Source: Nakamurella sp. A5-74 (GTDB lineage: Bacteria > Actinomycetota > Actinomycetes > Mycobacteriales > Nakamurellaceae). Taken from it: 64,000 nt of DNA. The notes under the pieces are model-generated. The model was not told the DNA's origin and did not search any database. It saw only the letters and a list, made by a program, of their open reading frames with translations. The position numbers and the translations under genes were made by a program. Where the stretch lies: the NCBI RefSeq assembly GCF_040438885.1, contig NZ_CP159218.1, positions 310,001-374,000 of the forward strand. The letters run 5' to 3'. Shown here one piece after another: positions 1 to 7,856 of this stretch (position 1 is the first letter of the stretch; each line of letters begins with the position of its first letter).

Positions 1-285
1 ATCTCCGCGCAGTCATCGGTCGGGTGGACCGAACGCGGAGTCGTCACCGGAATGAACATGTTCGCCCGGTCGATCGGCAGTGCGGTCGGGGTGGCCATCT
101 TCGGTGCGGTGGTGAACGCCTCGCTCGGTGTCCGGGTCGGCAGCCAGGCGGTGTCACCGGACTCGGTCGAGCCCGGCCGCCTGGCCGATGCCCTGCACCC
201 TGTCTTCATCGGCGCCACCATCGCCGCCGTGCTGCTGATCGCCTGCGTGGCGATCCTGCCGCGGGGCAGGGCCGACGTCAGCTGA
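1..285 (+). CDS. MFS transporter, C-terminal fragment (DHA2/EmrB-type)
   Basis: The frame is open from base 1, so only the last 94 residues are present. It reads ISAQSSVGWTERGVVTG and then a long hydrophobic stretch (SIGSAVGVAIFGAVVNASL), followed by a second membrane segment (FIGATIAAVLLIACVAILP) and a short charged tail. The pattern 'R-G-x-x-T-G then R-x-x-G-x-x-x-G' before the last helices is typical of 14-helix drug:H+ antiporters of the EmrB/QacA group, which export lipophilic cations and drugs across the plasma membrane. Substrate cannot be told from this fragment. The start lies left of the window. Confidence 0.75.
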   Translation: MSAQSSVGWTERGVVTGMNMFARSIGSAVGVAIFGAVVNASLGVRVGSQAVSPDSVEPGRLADALHPVFIGATIAAVLLIACVAILPRGRADVS

Positions 286-364
286 GAGCCGGCGGTCGCC
301 GAGATCTCTTCCCGCGGGCACTCTCGTCGGCGGGCGGGACGGATCTCGTTTCGCACGGTCGCGA

Positions 365-1051
365 TCAGCGAGCCGGTAGCCCCAGCTGCTCCCGAGCCCT
401 GCGCGCCCATGCAGGTTCTGCGCCGTAGCGCTGGGACTTGATCAGCAGCCCGGCGGCGCAATCGGCGACGAGCGACGTCATCCGGGACTCGCGGGTCTTG
501 GGCTGCTTGGCCGTCATCACCCAGGAGGTGGCGAGCCTGCGGTAGGACGGTGCTGCCAGCGCCCAGAACGCCGATGCCTGCGCGTGATCGGTGAGTTGAC
601 GGGCCAGCACCGGTTCGAACTCCGCCGCCTCTCGCTCGTAGGAGTAGACCGCGTCCTTGGCGCGGTCGCGGGCCTCGAAGATGGCCAGCCCGGCCGGCGT
701 CATCCGACCCTCGCGCTGCAAGCGCTCCATCAGCGCGATGTTGATGGCGCTCCAGTTCGACGTCTTCTTGCGGGGAGTGAAGCGCTGGCGACGACGGATC
801 TCGTCGACGCCCTCGGCTCGGGAATCGATCCAGCCGAAGCACAGGGACTCCTCGACCGCCTGCTCCCAGGTCAGCCCGCGATCCTGCGATCCCTTGCGGC
901 GCAACTCGACCCACAATTCGGCGGATGCGTCGTGGTTCTCCTGCAACCAAGCACGGAAGGACGCTGGCCCGTCGAAGAACACAGCCGGCTTGTCTGCCGA
1001 ACCGCCCGGGACTCCCGTCATGAGGGACATCGTCGCACTCGGGTCCGACAC
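365..1051 (-). CDS. YdeI/OmdA (OmpD-associated) family protein
   Basis: This 228-residue protein resembles the bacterial YdeI/OmdA family. The N-terminal half carries the family signature: FFDGPASFRAWLQENH, then LWVELRRKGS, then a conserved 'E-x-L-C-F-G-W-I-D-S' segment and 'R-F-T-P-R-K-K-T-S-N-W-S' near residue 95. The C-terminal half has the helical 'AFWALAAPSYRRLATSWVMTAKQPKTRESR' region, here only noted by its ends. No signal peptide or membrane segment. Biochemical role is unknown; family members have been tied to envelope stress and antimicrobial peptide response. Candidate starts are GTG 1051 and ATG 1030 or 1021. It lies upstream of nothing obviously related. Confidence 0.8.
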   Translation of the reverse strand: MSDPSATMSLMTGVPGGSADKPAVFFDGPASFRAWLQENHDASAELWVELRRKGSQDRGLTWEQAVEESLCFGWIDSRAEGVDEIRRRQRFTPRKKTSNWSAINIALMERLQREGRMTPAGLAIFEARDRAKDAVYSYEREAAEFEPVLARQLTDHAQASAFWALAAPSYRRLATSWVMTAKQPKTRESRMTSLVADCAAGLLIKSQRYGAEPAWARRAREQLGLPAR

Positions 1052-1100
1052 CCCGGGTGGACACGGGTCTCCCCAGCCCGAGAGCGCTCATCAGCCACGT

Positions 1101-1149
1101 CGGTGCTCGTGTCTGTCAGAGCCCGCGTCTGTCGGTGCTCGTGTCTGTC
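1101..1149. repeat. Short direct repeat, two copies, 32-bp spacing
   Basis: CGGTGCTCGTGTCTGTC occurs at 1101-1117 and again at 1133-1149. It sits in the gap between the YdeI-like gene start and the DUF427 gene end. There is no clear function; it may be a slippage product or a remnant of a longer array. Confidence 0.5.
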
Positions 1150-1163
1150 TGGTCCGGGACCAG

Positions 1164-1526
1164 TCAGTTCTCTTCGGAGTCGAGCGCGACGTGCTGTGGG
1201 TAGAAGGCGACGTGGTCGGCGATCGGGGCGACCGCGGGATGTGGCTCCCGGTACGACCACACGGCATCAGGGATCGTGACGTCACCATCGACGAGGTCGT
1301 AGTAGGAAGCGTCACCCTTGTACGGGCAGTGCGTGCTGGTGTCCGACGGCCGCAGCGAGGCCGGGTCGACGTCCGCCAGCGGTACGTACTGCACGGCGGG
1401 GTAGGTGCTCTCCTGCAGGGTGAGCGCCGCCGTCGTGTCGGCGATCTGTCGATCACCGATCCGCACCCGGATGCGGTGGGGATTGGCAGTCACGGTGATC
1501 GGGTGATCGTGGCCTGGAACCTTCAT
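1164..1526 (-). CDS. DUF427 domain protein
   Basis: A 120-residue cytoplasmic protein of the DUF427 family, small beta-rich proteins common in actinobacteria and of unknown function. Family hallmarks visible here are ADVDPASLRPSDTSTHCPYKG (the 'S-T-x-C-P-Y-K-G' motif near residue 65), then a 'D-A-V-W-S-Y-x-E-P' segment and 'I-A-D-H-V-A-F-Y' near the C-terminus. The frame is open far upstream, but the start at ATG 1526 is fixed by an AGGAG ribosome site about 6 nt upstream and by the family start 'P-x-x-x-H-P-I-T'. The gene stands alone on the minus strand. Confidence 0.85.
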   Translation of the reverse strand: MKVPGHDHPITVTANPHRIRVRIGDRQIADTTAALTLQESTYPAVQYVPLADVDPASLRPSDTSTHCPYKGDASYYDLVDGDVTIPDAVWSYREPHPAVAPIADHVAFYPQHVALDSEEN

Positions 1527-1818
1527 GGCTCTCCTGAGGATGGGTCGCGGCCGGCGGGGTGGACCGGTCGTCCTTCCTGACCAACAACGATCGGACTGGC
1601 GATGTTCCGCAGACGTCCGGCGAGCCCCGGCTTGGGCCATTGTCGTTGCAGCGCAACGGGTATACCGGTAGATGGGGTGAGGTGAGGTAAGCCTGCGTTT
1701 GCTGGTGCGACCGCGGAGGGGCTGGTAGAGATGTACCCGAGGGGTTGGATACGAGCCGAATGCTGGGCCGCATCGCCCCGGATCCGAACCGATGACGATT
1801 GCTTCCAAGGAGTGTTCG

Positions 1819-2349
1819 ATGAGCGAGACCCTGACCCAGACCACCGCCGCCCACAACTCGCACCCGGCCTACAAGGCCTCCGAGAAGGTCGCAGCGCACC
1901 TGCAGCAGCTGAGTGTCGACCTCATCGACCTGCACCTGCAGGGCAAGCAAGCGCACTGGAACGTCGTCGGCAAGAACTTCCGTGACCTGCACCTGCAGCT
2001 CGACGAGATGATCGACGCCGCTCGGGGGTTCTCCGACGACGTCGCCGAGCGGATGCGCGCCGTCTACGTGGTGCCGGACGGTCGCGCCGCCACGGTGGCA
2101 GCGCAGACCAGCTTGGCCGCGTTCCCGGCCACCGAGGTGGACACCGCCACCACGGTCGATCTCGCCGTTGCTGCGCTGTACGCCGTCGCCGGCACCGCGC
2201 GGAAGATCCACGACGATGTCGACGCCGAAGACCCGAGCACTGCCGACCTGCTGCACGCGATCCTGCTGCGGCTCGAGCAGCTCGCCTGGATGATCGACGC
2301 GGAGAACCGGGTCGCCGGACGCAGCACCCCGGTCGCCATCCAGGGCTGA
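1819..2349 (+). CDS. dps: Dps-family ferritin-like DNA protection protein
   Basis: Dps proteins form 12-mers that oxidise and store iron with hydrogen peroxide and shield DNA in starved cells. This 176-residue protein shows the complete inter-subunit ferroxidase set: H46 in HWNVVG, H58, D62, D73 and E77, with exactly the spacing known for E. coli Dps (12, 4, 11, 4). The start ATG 1819 is preceded by AAGGAG at a good distance; an upstream ATG at 1792 in frame lacks a site. The N-terminus is short and not strongly basic, so DNA binding may be weak. A strong hairpin follows the gene. A SigB/SigF-type sigma factor gene lies just downstream. Confidence 0.95.
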   Translation: MSETLTQTTAAHNSHPAYKASEKVAAHLQQLSVDLIDLHLQGKQAHWNVVGKNFRDLHLQLDEMIDAARGFSDDVAERMRAVYVVPDGRAATVAAQTSLAAFPATEVDTATTVDLAVAALYAVAGTARKIHDDVDAEDPSTADLLHAILLRLEQLAWMIDAENRVAGRSTPVAIQG

Positions 2350-2364
2350 TCCGCCTCGTTCCCT

Positions 2365-2397
2365 GCGACCCCGCACCCGTCGACGGTGCGGGGTCGC
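2365..2397 (+). terminator. Rho-independent-like hairpin after dps
   Basis: GCGACCCCGCACC (2365-2377), a 7-nt loop and GGTGCGGGGTCGC (2385-2397) form a perfect 13-bp stem 16 nt after the dps stop codon. There is no U tract, which is usual for actinobacterial terminators. Confidence 0.8.
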
Positions 2398-2589
2398 AGT
2401 GTGTCCGCACCTCGCGGAGCTCCTGATCGGTCCGGTGCGTTGATCTGGCGGGCGACCGCGCCGCGAGGCGGCGCCCCGGGCGACTCCACGCTCAGATTCC
2501 CGGGAGGGGTGTAGGCCGGGATCCGCTGGGTACTGGATGACCACGGTTCAGGTGCGAGCCGCGTCATTGCCTTGAGAAGGTAGCCGGCC

Positions 2590-3390
2590 ATGACCGTGCT
2601 TGATCTTGTTCCCTCCTCCGTCGACACCCGTTCGACGGATTCTTCCGCCCACCTGCTGGACGAGCTGGTCGAAGCGCGCACCAGCGGCTGCGAGCACCGC
2701 ATCGCCAGAGCAGAGAGTGCGCTCGTCCTCGAGTTCATCGGAGTCGCCACTCGGATCGCCCGACGCCAGCGTGGGCGTGGTGTCGAGGTCGAAGACCTCG
2801 TGCAGGTCGCCAGGGTCGGGCTCGTGAAGGCCGTCCGCCGCTGGCAGCCCCAACCGTCCGGTGGATTTCTCCAGTACGCCGGTCCGATGATGCTCGGGGA
2901 GGTCCAGCGGCACATCCGGGACCGATCGGCCCCGATCCGGCTTCCCCGGCGGGTGCACGAACTGCGTCCGACGATCATGGATGCCCGTCTCGCGCTCGAA
3001 CGGAGCGGGCGGACCAGCACGGTGGGCGCCATCGCACAGGCCGCCGGTGTCGGGGTGAGCGATGTGCTCGAGGATGCGATGTCGCACGGCCGTTCGCATC
3101 CGCAGTCGCTGCAGGTGATCCAGAACGTCGACGATCGTGCCGATCTGCTGTGCGTCCGAGCTGAGAACGACCGGACGTCCGCCGAGGACCGGTGGGCGCT
3201 GCGCGCCGCGATCAACGGGCTGAGCGATCGGGAGCGTCAACTGCTGGCGTTGCGGTTCTTCGAGGATCTCAGTCAGCAGGAGATCGGTGATCGCATCGGA
3301 CTGAGCCAGATGCAGATCTCCCGACTGCTGCGAGCCACCTTCGCCAAGCTCCGACGGTTGCTGCTGGAAGGTGCCGGTTCCCAGTCCTGA
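2590..3390 (+). CDS. RNA polymerase sigma factor, SigB/SigF/SigG group
   Basis: A 266-residue alternative sigma factor of group 3. Region 2 is seen around residues 55-110 (VEVEDLVQVARVGLVKAV, then GEVQRHIRDRS), region 3 around 125-175, and region 4 near the C-terminus with 'LSDRERQLLALRFFEDLSQ' and the helix-turn-helix 'QEIGDRIGLSQMQISRLL'. Members direct stress and stationary-phase regulons in actinobacteria. The GAGAAGG site upstream of ATG 2590 supports the start. Unlike typical members it has no anti-sigma (RsbW) or anti-anti-sigma gene beside it in this window, so its control must lie elsewhere. dps upstream is a common target of such factors. Confidence 0.9.
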   Translation: MTVLDLVPSSVDTRSTDSSAHLLDELVEARTSGCEHRIARAESALVLEFIGVATRIARRQRGRGVEVEDLVQVARVGLVKAVRRWQPQPSGGFLQYAGPMMLGEVQRHIRDRSAPIRLPRRVHELRPTIMDARLALERSGRTSTVGAIAQAAGVGVSDVLEDAMSHGRSHPQSLQVIQNVDDRADLLCVRAENDRTSAEDRWALRAAINGLSDRERQLLALRFFEDLSQQEIGDRIGLSQMQISRLLRATFAKLRRLLLEGAGSQS

Positions 3391-3516
3391 CGGGTCGCCG
3401 GCGGCTGAGCACAGGAGTTCTCCCGATCGTCGCTGGACGGCGATCACGACGGGAGCTGTCGGCGTCACTCGGACACGACCGGGGCCCCATCGTCGACAGC
3501 GGCATAAGCTGCGCGG

Positions 3517-4137
3517 ATGGCCAGGTATCTCGACGTGCACCCGGTGAACCCGCAGTCCCGGTCGATCAAGCAGGCCGTCGCCGTGATCCTCGACGGTGGG
3601 CTGATCGCCTACCCCACCGATTCCGGATACGCCCTCGGTGCCCAGCTCGGGAACAGCGAGGCCAAGGACCGGATCGTCCGCATCCGGCAACTCGACGAGA
3701 AGCACCACTTCACGTTGATGTGCAAGGACTTCGCCCAGCTCGGGCAGTTCGTGCACCTGGACAATGCGGTGTTCCGGGCGGTCCGGGCCGCCACCCCCGG
3801 GCAGTACACCTTCATCCTCCCGGCCACCGCCGAGGTCCCCAAGAAGATGCTGCACCCGAAGAAGCGAACGGTCGGCGCCCGCATCCCCGACCACCCTGTC
3901 GTGTGTGCGCTGCTGGAGGAACTGGGCGAACCGATGCTCACCTCCACCTTGTTGCTGCCGGGTCAGGCGGAGCCGCCCACCAGCGGCTGGGAGGTCAAGG
4001 AGGAACTCGACCACCAGGTCGACCTGGTCATCGACTGCGGTGAGGTCGGCACCGAACCGACCACGGTCATCGACTTCTCGGAAGGATTCCCGGAGATCGT
4101 GCGCCGCGGAGCGGGAGATCCCACGCCCTTCGAATGA
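3517..4137 (+). CDS. yciO: YciO-type protein of the Sua5/YciO/YrdC family
   Basis: A 206-residue protein that aligns by eye along its whole length with E. coli YciO: N-terminal 'HPVNPQSRSIKQAV', 'AYPTDSGYALG', 'RQLDEKHHFTLMC', 'TPGQYTFILPAT', 'GEPMLTSTLLLPG' and 'PTTVIDF'. The family binds double-stranded RNA or tRNA; YrdC/TsaC members make threonylcarbamoyl-AMP for tRNA t6A, while YciO itself is reported as a weaker paralogue. A separate TsaC may exist elsewhere. The hexamer TAAGCT at 3505-3510 ends 6 nt before ATG 3517 and no ribosome site is visible, so the transcript is probably leaderless. It converges on the xylulokinase gene with a 10-nt gap. Confidence 0.9.
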   Translation: MARYLDVHPVNPQSRSIKQAVAVILDGGLIAYPTDSGYALGAQLGNSEAKDRIVRIRQLDEKHHFTLMCKDFAQLGQFVHLDNAVFRAVRAATPGQYTFILPATAEVPKKMLHPKKRTVGARIPDHPVVCALLEELGEPMLTSTLLLPGQAEPPTSGWEVKEELDHQVDLVIDCGEVGTEPTTVIDFSEGFPEIVRRGAGDPTPFE

Positions 4138-4147
4138 CGGGGTCTGC

Positions 4148-5605
4148 TCAGTGCGCAGCGCCGAGTCGGTCCAGGATGTCCGATCGCCGGTCCCGCCGCT
4201 CCCGGTACCAGTGGTGCGCTGCATCGACGGGTTCGGCGACCCGCTGCAGCGCCGGCTGCAGCAGCTCGAGCAGCTCGCTCTCGTCGCACACGCCGCCGGC
4301 CGGAGCCGCCGTCGCGGCTGCTCCGACGCCTGAGGCGCCGGCCACCTCGAGGGCGTCCAGACCGACGCCGAGAACGTCGGCCAGCAGCTGACGCCAGGCA
4401 GGGACAACGGTGCCGCCGCCGGCCAACCGGACCACGTCGGGTGTCGGCCCCGGGAGTGCATCCAGGGCATCGGCAATCGAGCCGGCCACGCCCTCCAGAG
4501 CGCAGCGCAGCAGGGTCGCTGTGTCGTGGCGCGCGGTCAGGCCGATCCAACTGCCGGTCAACAGCGGATCGAGCAGCGGCGTGCGTTCACCACCCAGGTA
4601 GGGCAGGAACAACGGATCGTCCTGATGGGGCTCGTCGCCGGCCGCCGCATACAGCTGCTCCCACGACACCTGATGGGTCCGGCGCACCCAGTCGAGCGCA
4701 AGCCCTCCGTTCAGGGTGGCGGCCATGGCGTACCAACTGTCCTGCAGGGCGCCGCGGTAGAGATGTGTCACCGGATGCAGGGGCAGGGCGCTCGGCCGCG
4801 GGGCGGTGACCGCGGTGATGGTCTGGGTGCCACTGCCGATGGTCAGCTGCACGATCCCCGGGGTCGTCAGACCGGAACCCAGTGCGGCAGCGGCAGTATC
4901 GGCGGTTCCAGCTGCCACCGGGGTACCGGCCGGGATGCCCAGTTCGGCGGCGGCCGCGGAGATCAGTGTTCCGGCAAGAGTGGTCGAGGACGGCAGCATC
5001 TCCGGGAGCAAGCTCTCCGGGACACCCAGCGCGGCAACCACTTCCGTCGACCAGGACCCGGTGTCGAGCTCCTGCAGCAGGGTGGCGGAGGCGTCGCCGG
5101 GTTCTGCGGCGAACTCGCCGGTCAGTCGCGACCGCAGCCAGTCCTTGGGTTGCAGCGCACGATGGGCCGCGGCGAGCGTCGCCGTTTCGTGGCGGGCCAG
5201 CCAGCCCAGGAGTGGTCCGGCCATGCCGGGGCTCAACGGATTCCCCAGACCTCGGAGCACCTCGTCCGGCAGGTCCCGGTAGACGTCCAGCAGGTCGACG
5301 GCCCTGGTGTCGGACCAGAGCATGGCCGGCCGCACTGCTCGACCGTGGCGATCGGAGAGCACAACGCCGTGCATCTGGCCGGAGAAGCCGATCGCGGCCG
5401 GCGCGGGGTGTCCCGCGGCCAGCACCTGTCGGGTGGCCTCGACGGTGGCCGCCCACCACAGCTGCGGATCTGTCTCGGACCACCCCGGCCGGGGGCGATC
5501 CACCGGGTACTCGCGGGTTGCCGAGGTCAGGACCCGCAGGGTCTCGTCGGTGAGGACGACCTTGACCGAGCTCGTCCCGAGGTCGATGCCCAGAAGTGTG
5601 CGCAT
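4148..5605 (-). CDS. xylB: Xylulokinase (FGGY carbohydrate kinase)
   Basis: A 485-residue FGGY kinase, predicted to phosphorylate D-xylulose with ATP as the entry to the pentose phosphate pathway. Seen motifs: N-terminal phosphate loop DLGTSSVKVVLTDE at residues 7-20, 'GFSGQMHGVVLSDRHG', the xylulokinase pattern 'W-S-D-T-R-A', and the C-terminal ATPase motif 'LAGGGTVVPAWRQLLADV'. Length matches the family. The open frame runs far upstream, but ATG 5605 gives the proper 'LLGIDLGTSSVK' start. It lies 71 nt downstream of a polyol dehydrogenase on the same strand, so the pair likely oxidises a polyol (xylitol or D-arabinitol) to xylulose and then phosphorylates it. Confidence 0.9.
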   Translation of the reverse strand: MRTLLGIDLGTSSVKVVLTDETLRVLTSATREYPVDRPRPGWSETDPQLWWAATVEATRQVLAAGHPAPAAIGFSGQMHGVVLSDRHGRAVRPAMLWSDTRAVDLLDVYRDLPDEVLRGLGNPLSPGMAGPLLGWLARHETATLAAAHRALQPKDWLRSRLTGEFAAEPGDASATLLQELDTGSWSTEVVAALGVPESLLPEMLPSSTTLAGTLISAAAAELGIPAGTPVAAGTADTAAAALGSGLTTPGIVQLTIGSGTQTITAVTAPRPSALPLHPVTHLYRGALQDSWYAMAATLNGGLALDWVRRTHQVSWEQLYAAAGDEPHQDDPLFLPYLGGERTPLLDPLLTGSWIGLTARHDTATLLRCALEGVAGSIADALDALPGPTPDVVRLAGGGTVVPAWRQLLADVLGVGLDALEVAGASGVGAAATAAPAGGVCDESELLELLQPALQRVAEPVDAAHHWYRERRDRRSDILDRLGAAH

Positions 5606-5676
5606 GCGCTGATCGTGCACCACGGCGACGGTCGCCGATGCAGTCGATCTGCTGCCGTGCGGCGGGGTCGAGAGGG

Positions 5677-6705
5677 TCACTTGCTGCTGATGATCACCTT
5701 GTGGGCCGTGGGATCCGACCGCAGGGCTTCCAGGGCAGAGCCGTAGTCGTCGAGACCGAACCGATGGGTGATCAGACCGTCGGTGCGGACCCGTCCCGCC
5801 CGCAGGGCGTCGATCGTGGCGCCGAAGGACGTCATCTCGGCGAAGGACCCCTTGATGGTGATCTCCCGACGGAACACGTCGTACGGGCTGAAGTGCACCA
5901 GGTCGTCGTACCCCGTGACGCCGTAGACGAGCACCGTGCCCCCGTTGCGGGTGAGGGGCACGCAGATGTCGCCGACCGCGGTGGCGCCGGTCGCCTCCAC
6001 GACGATGTCGTACCCGTCGCCCCGTGGGGACGCGGCCGTGAGCGCGGCGATGTTGCCGGCCGGGTCGTCGCGGGTGATCTGCACGGTGGCGCTCGCTCCG
6101 AGCGCGGTCGCCGCCGCCAGCTTGAAGGCGCTCGGACCGGCAACCGTGACGGACGACGCGCCACCCGAGCCGATGAGTTGGGCGAGGAGCTGGCCGGTCG
6201 GGCCGGCGCCGATGACCAGCGCGCTGCTGCCGGGGCGGACATCCAGGGTCTCCAGGCCGTGCATCGCGCAGGCAGCAGGCTCGGTGAACACGGCGGTGTC
6301 GGGATCGAGACCCTCGACCGAGAACACCTGACGGGCATCGACGCAGGCGTACTCCGCGAAGAATCCCGGCAGGTTGGCGCCCAGACCGCCGGCGCTCCCG
6401 CACAGGATCGTTCGTCCGGACAGGCAGTACTGGCACCGGCCGCACGGGATGTTCGGGTTGACCGTCACCTGCTCGCCGAGCGTCAGGTCGCCGACCTGAT
6501 CACCCAGTGCTGCAACGGTTCCCACCGTCTCATGTCCGGTGGTGAGCGGGAAGACAGCACCGAACCCGCCCTCGTGCAGGTGCAGGTCGGTCCCGCAGAC
6601 GCCGGTCCGGTCGATCTCGATGAGGACGTCGGACGGCCCGACGTCCGGTACCGGGATGTCGGTGACGCTGAACTCGCGTGGACCGGTGTACAGGACGGCC
6701 TTCAT
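5677..6705 (-). CDS. Zinc-dependent polyol (alcohol) dehydrogenase, MDR family
   Basis: A 342-residue medium-chain dehydrogenase. It shows the catalytic zinc site (C-G-T-D near residue 37, G-H-E near 60), the structural zinc cysteines in 'NIPCGRCQYCLSGRTILC' around residues 87-104, and the NAD-binding loop in 'ALVIGAGPTGQLLAQL'. Such enzymes oxidise sorbitol, xylitol, arabinitol or threonine; the downstream xylulokinase favours a pentitol. The start ATG 6705 gives the classic 'MKAVLYTGPREFSV' N-terminus. The promoter region to the right contains two palindromic operators shared with the divergent lacI-type gene, so repression by that regulator is likely. Confidence 0.88.
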   Translation of the reverse strand: MKAVLYTGPREFSVTDIPVPDVGPSDVLIEIDRTGVCGTDLHLHEGGFGAVFPLTTGHETVGTVAALGDQVGDLTLGEQVTVNPNIPCGRCQYCLSGRTILCGSAGGLGANLPGFFAEYACVDARQVFSVEGLDPDTAVFTEPAACAMHGLETLDVRPGSSALVIGAGPTGQLLAQLIGSGGASSVTVAGPSAFKLAAATALGASATVQITRDDPAGNIAALTAASPRGDGYDIVVEATGATAVGDICVPLTRNGGTVLVYGVTGYDDLVHFSPYDVFRREITIKGSFAEMTSFGATIDALRAGRVRTDGLITHRFGLDDYGSALEALRSDPTAHKVIISSK

Positions 6706-6786
6706 GGGGGGCGCCTTCCAGGAGCGGGGGTTGCCGGGCGCAGTATCTGCCCTCGTCCCCCGACAGTAGAGGACCGCACGGCCGTA

Positions 6787-6825
6787 TGTCACCGGTGACA
6801 AGTGGCGAATGTGTCACCGGTGACA
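6787..6825. promoter_or_regulatory. Tandem LacI-type operators
   Basis: The perfect 14-bp palindrome TGTCACCGGTGACA occurs twice, at 6787-6800 and 6812-6825, 25 bp apart. The central CG step is typical of LacI-family sites. They lie between the divergent dehydrogenase (start 6705) and the regulator (start 6849); the second overlaps the expected -35 position of the regulator promoter, so autorepression is implied. Confidence 0.8.
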
Positions 6826-6848
6826 GAAACTGCGCTACCGTCGTGGTC

Positions 6849-7856
6849 GTGCCCACCATGCGCGACGTCGCGGCTCTGGCCGGGGTCAGCGGGAAGACCG
6901 TGTCCCGGGTGATCAACGACGAGGCGTACGTGTCGGACGACGTCCGGGCCAGGGTGCTGGAAGCGGTTGCCGCCCTGGGTTACATCCCGAACATGGTGTC
7001 GCAGGCGTTCCGCAGTGGTCGCGACCGGGCGATCGGCATCGTGGTTCCGGACCTGTCCGACCCGTTCTTCGCCGCCGTGGTGCAGGCGGCCGCCGGCGCC
7101 GCGGCCGACGCCGGGTTGGCCGTGCTTGTCAGCACGGCAGGCGACGATCCTGCTCGGGAGCAGCAGGTGGTCGAATCGTTGATCCGGCGGCGACTGAGCG
7201 GCTTGCTACTCGCTTCGGTCGCCGACGACCACCGGTACCTGCGCGCTTCCATCGACGAGATGCCGGTCGTGTTCGTCGATCGCCCTGCCTGTTCGCTCAC
7301 CGCAGACAGCGTGATGGAGGACGACCGCGGCGGCGCCGTCGCCGCGACCGGTTTGTTGATCGATCACGGACATCGCCGGATCGCCGCCGTCGGTGCGGAC
7401 CGCACCGTGCCCACCATCGAGCGTCGGTGGGCCGGGTACCAGGTCGCGCTGGAGAACGCCGGCGTCCCGGTGGATGCGGACCTTCTGCATCTGACCTCCA
7501 GGCCTGCGGACACGCTGCCGGGCTTCCTGGACGCCGTCCTCGACGGGGTCGACCCGATCACCGCGGTGTTCGTGCTGGACTCGGCCACCGCGATGCACGT
7601 GGTGGCCCAGTTGCACCAACGACGACGCACCGACCTCGCCGTCGTCAGCTTCGGAGATTTCCCGATGGCTGCGCTGCTGCAGCCGTCGGTGACCGCCGTC
7701 GATCAGGCCCCGGACACCCTGGGGCGCACCGCGACAGAGCGACTGCTGGTGCGCCTGGACCGACCGCGAGCGCGCCTGCGGCGTGCAGTGGTCCTCCCCG
7801 TGACGCTGATCGAACGCCAGAGCACCGTTCCACCTGCGACCAGGAGACTCCGATGA
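6849..7856 (+). CDS. LacI-family transcriptional regulator
   Basis: A regulator of 335 residues from GTG 6849 (332 from ATG 6858). The DNA-binding domain is complete: 'TMRDVAALAGVSGKTVSRV' is the helix-turn-helix, followed by the hinge region 'LEAVAALGYIPN'. The rest is a periplasmic-binding-like sugar sensor ('IGIVVPDLSDPFFAAVVQ', 'GLLLASVADDH', 'VVSFGDFPMAAL'). TACCGT at 6836-6841 ends 7 nt before GTG 6849, which supports a leaderless start there. It should bind the two palindromes just upstream. Its effector is probably a polyol or pentulose, judging from the kinase and dehydrogenases around it. Its stop overlaps the next start by ATGA. Confidence 0.93.
   Translation: MPTMRDVAALAGVSGKTVSRVINDEAYVSDDVRARVLEAVAALGYIPNMVSQAFRSGRDRAIGIVVPDLSDPFFAAVVQAAAGAAADAGLAVLVSTAGDDPAREQQVVESLIRRRLSGLLLASVADDHRYLRASIDEMPVVFVDRPACSLTADSVMEDDRGGAVAATGLLIDHGHRRIAAVGADRTVPTIERRWAGYQVALENAGVPVDADLLHLTSRPADTLPGFLDAVLDGVDPITAVFVLDSATAMHVVAQLHQRRRTDLAVVSFGDFPMAALLQPSVTAVDQAPDTLGRTATERLLVRLDRPRARLRRAVVLPVTLIERQSTVPPATRRLR

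Noticed and set aside
5606..6445. N-terminal extension of xylulokinase
   Set aside because: It runs antiparallel-free through the dehydrogenase gene in another frame, and the kinase family start is at 5605.
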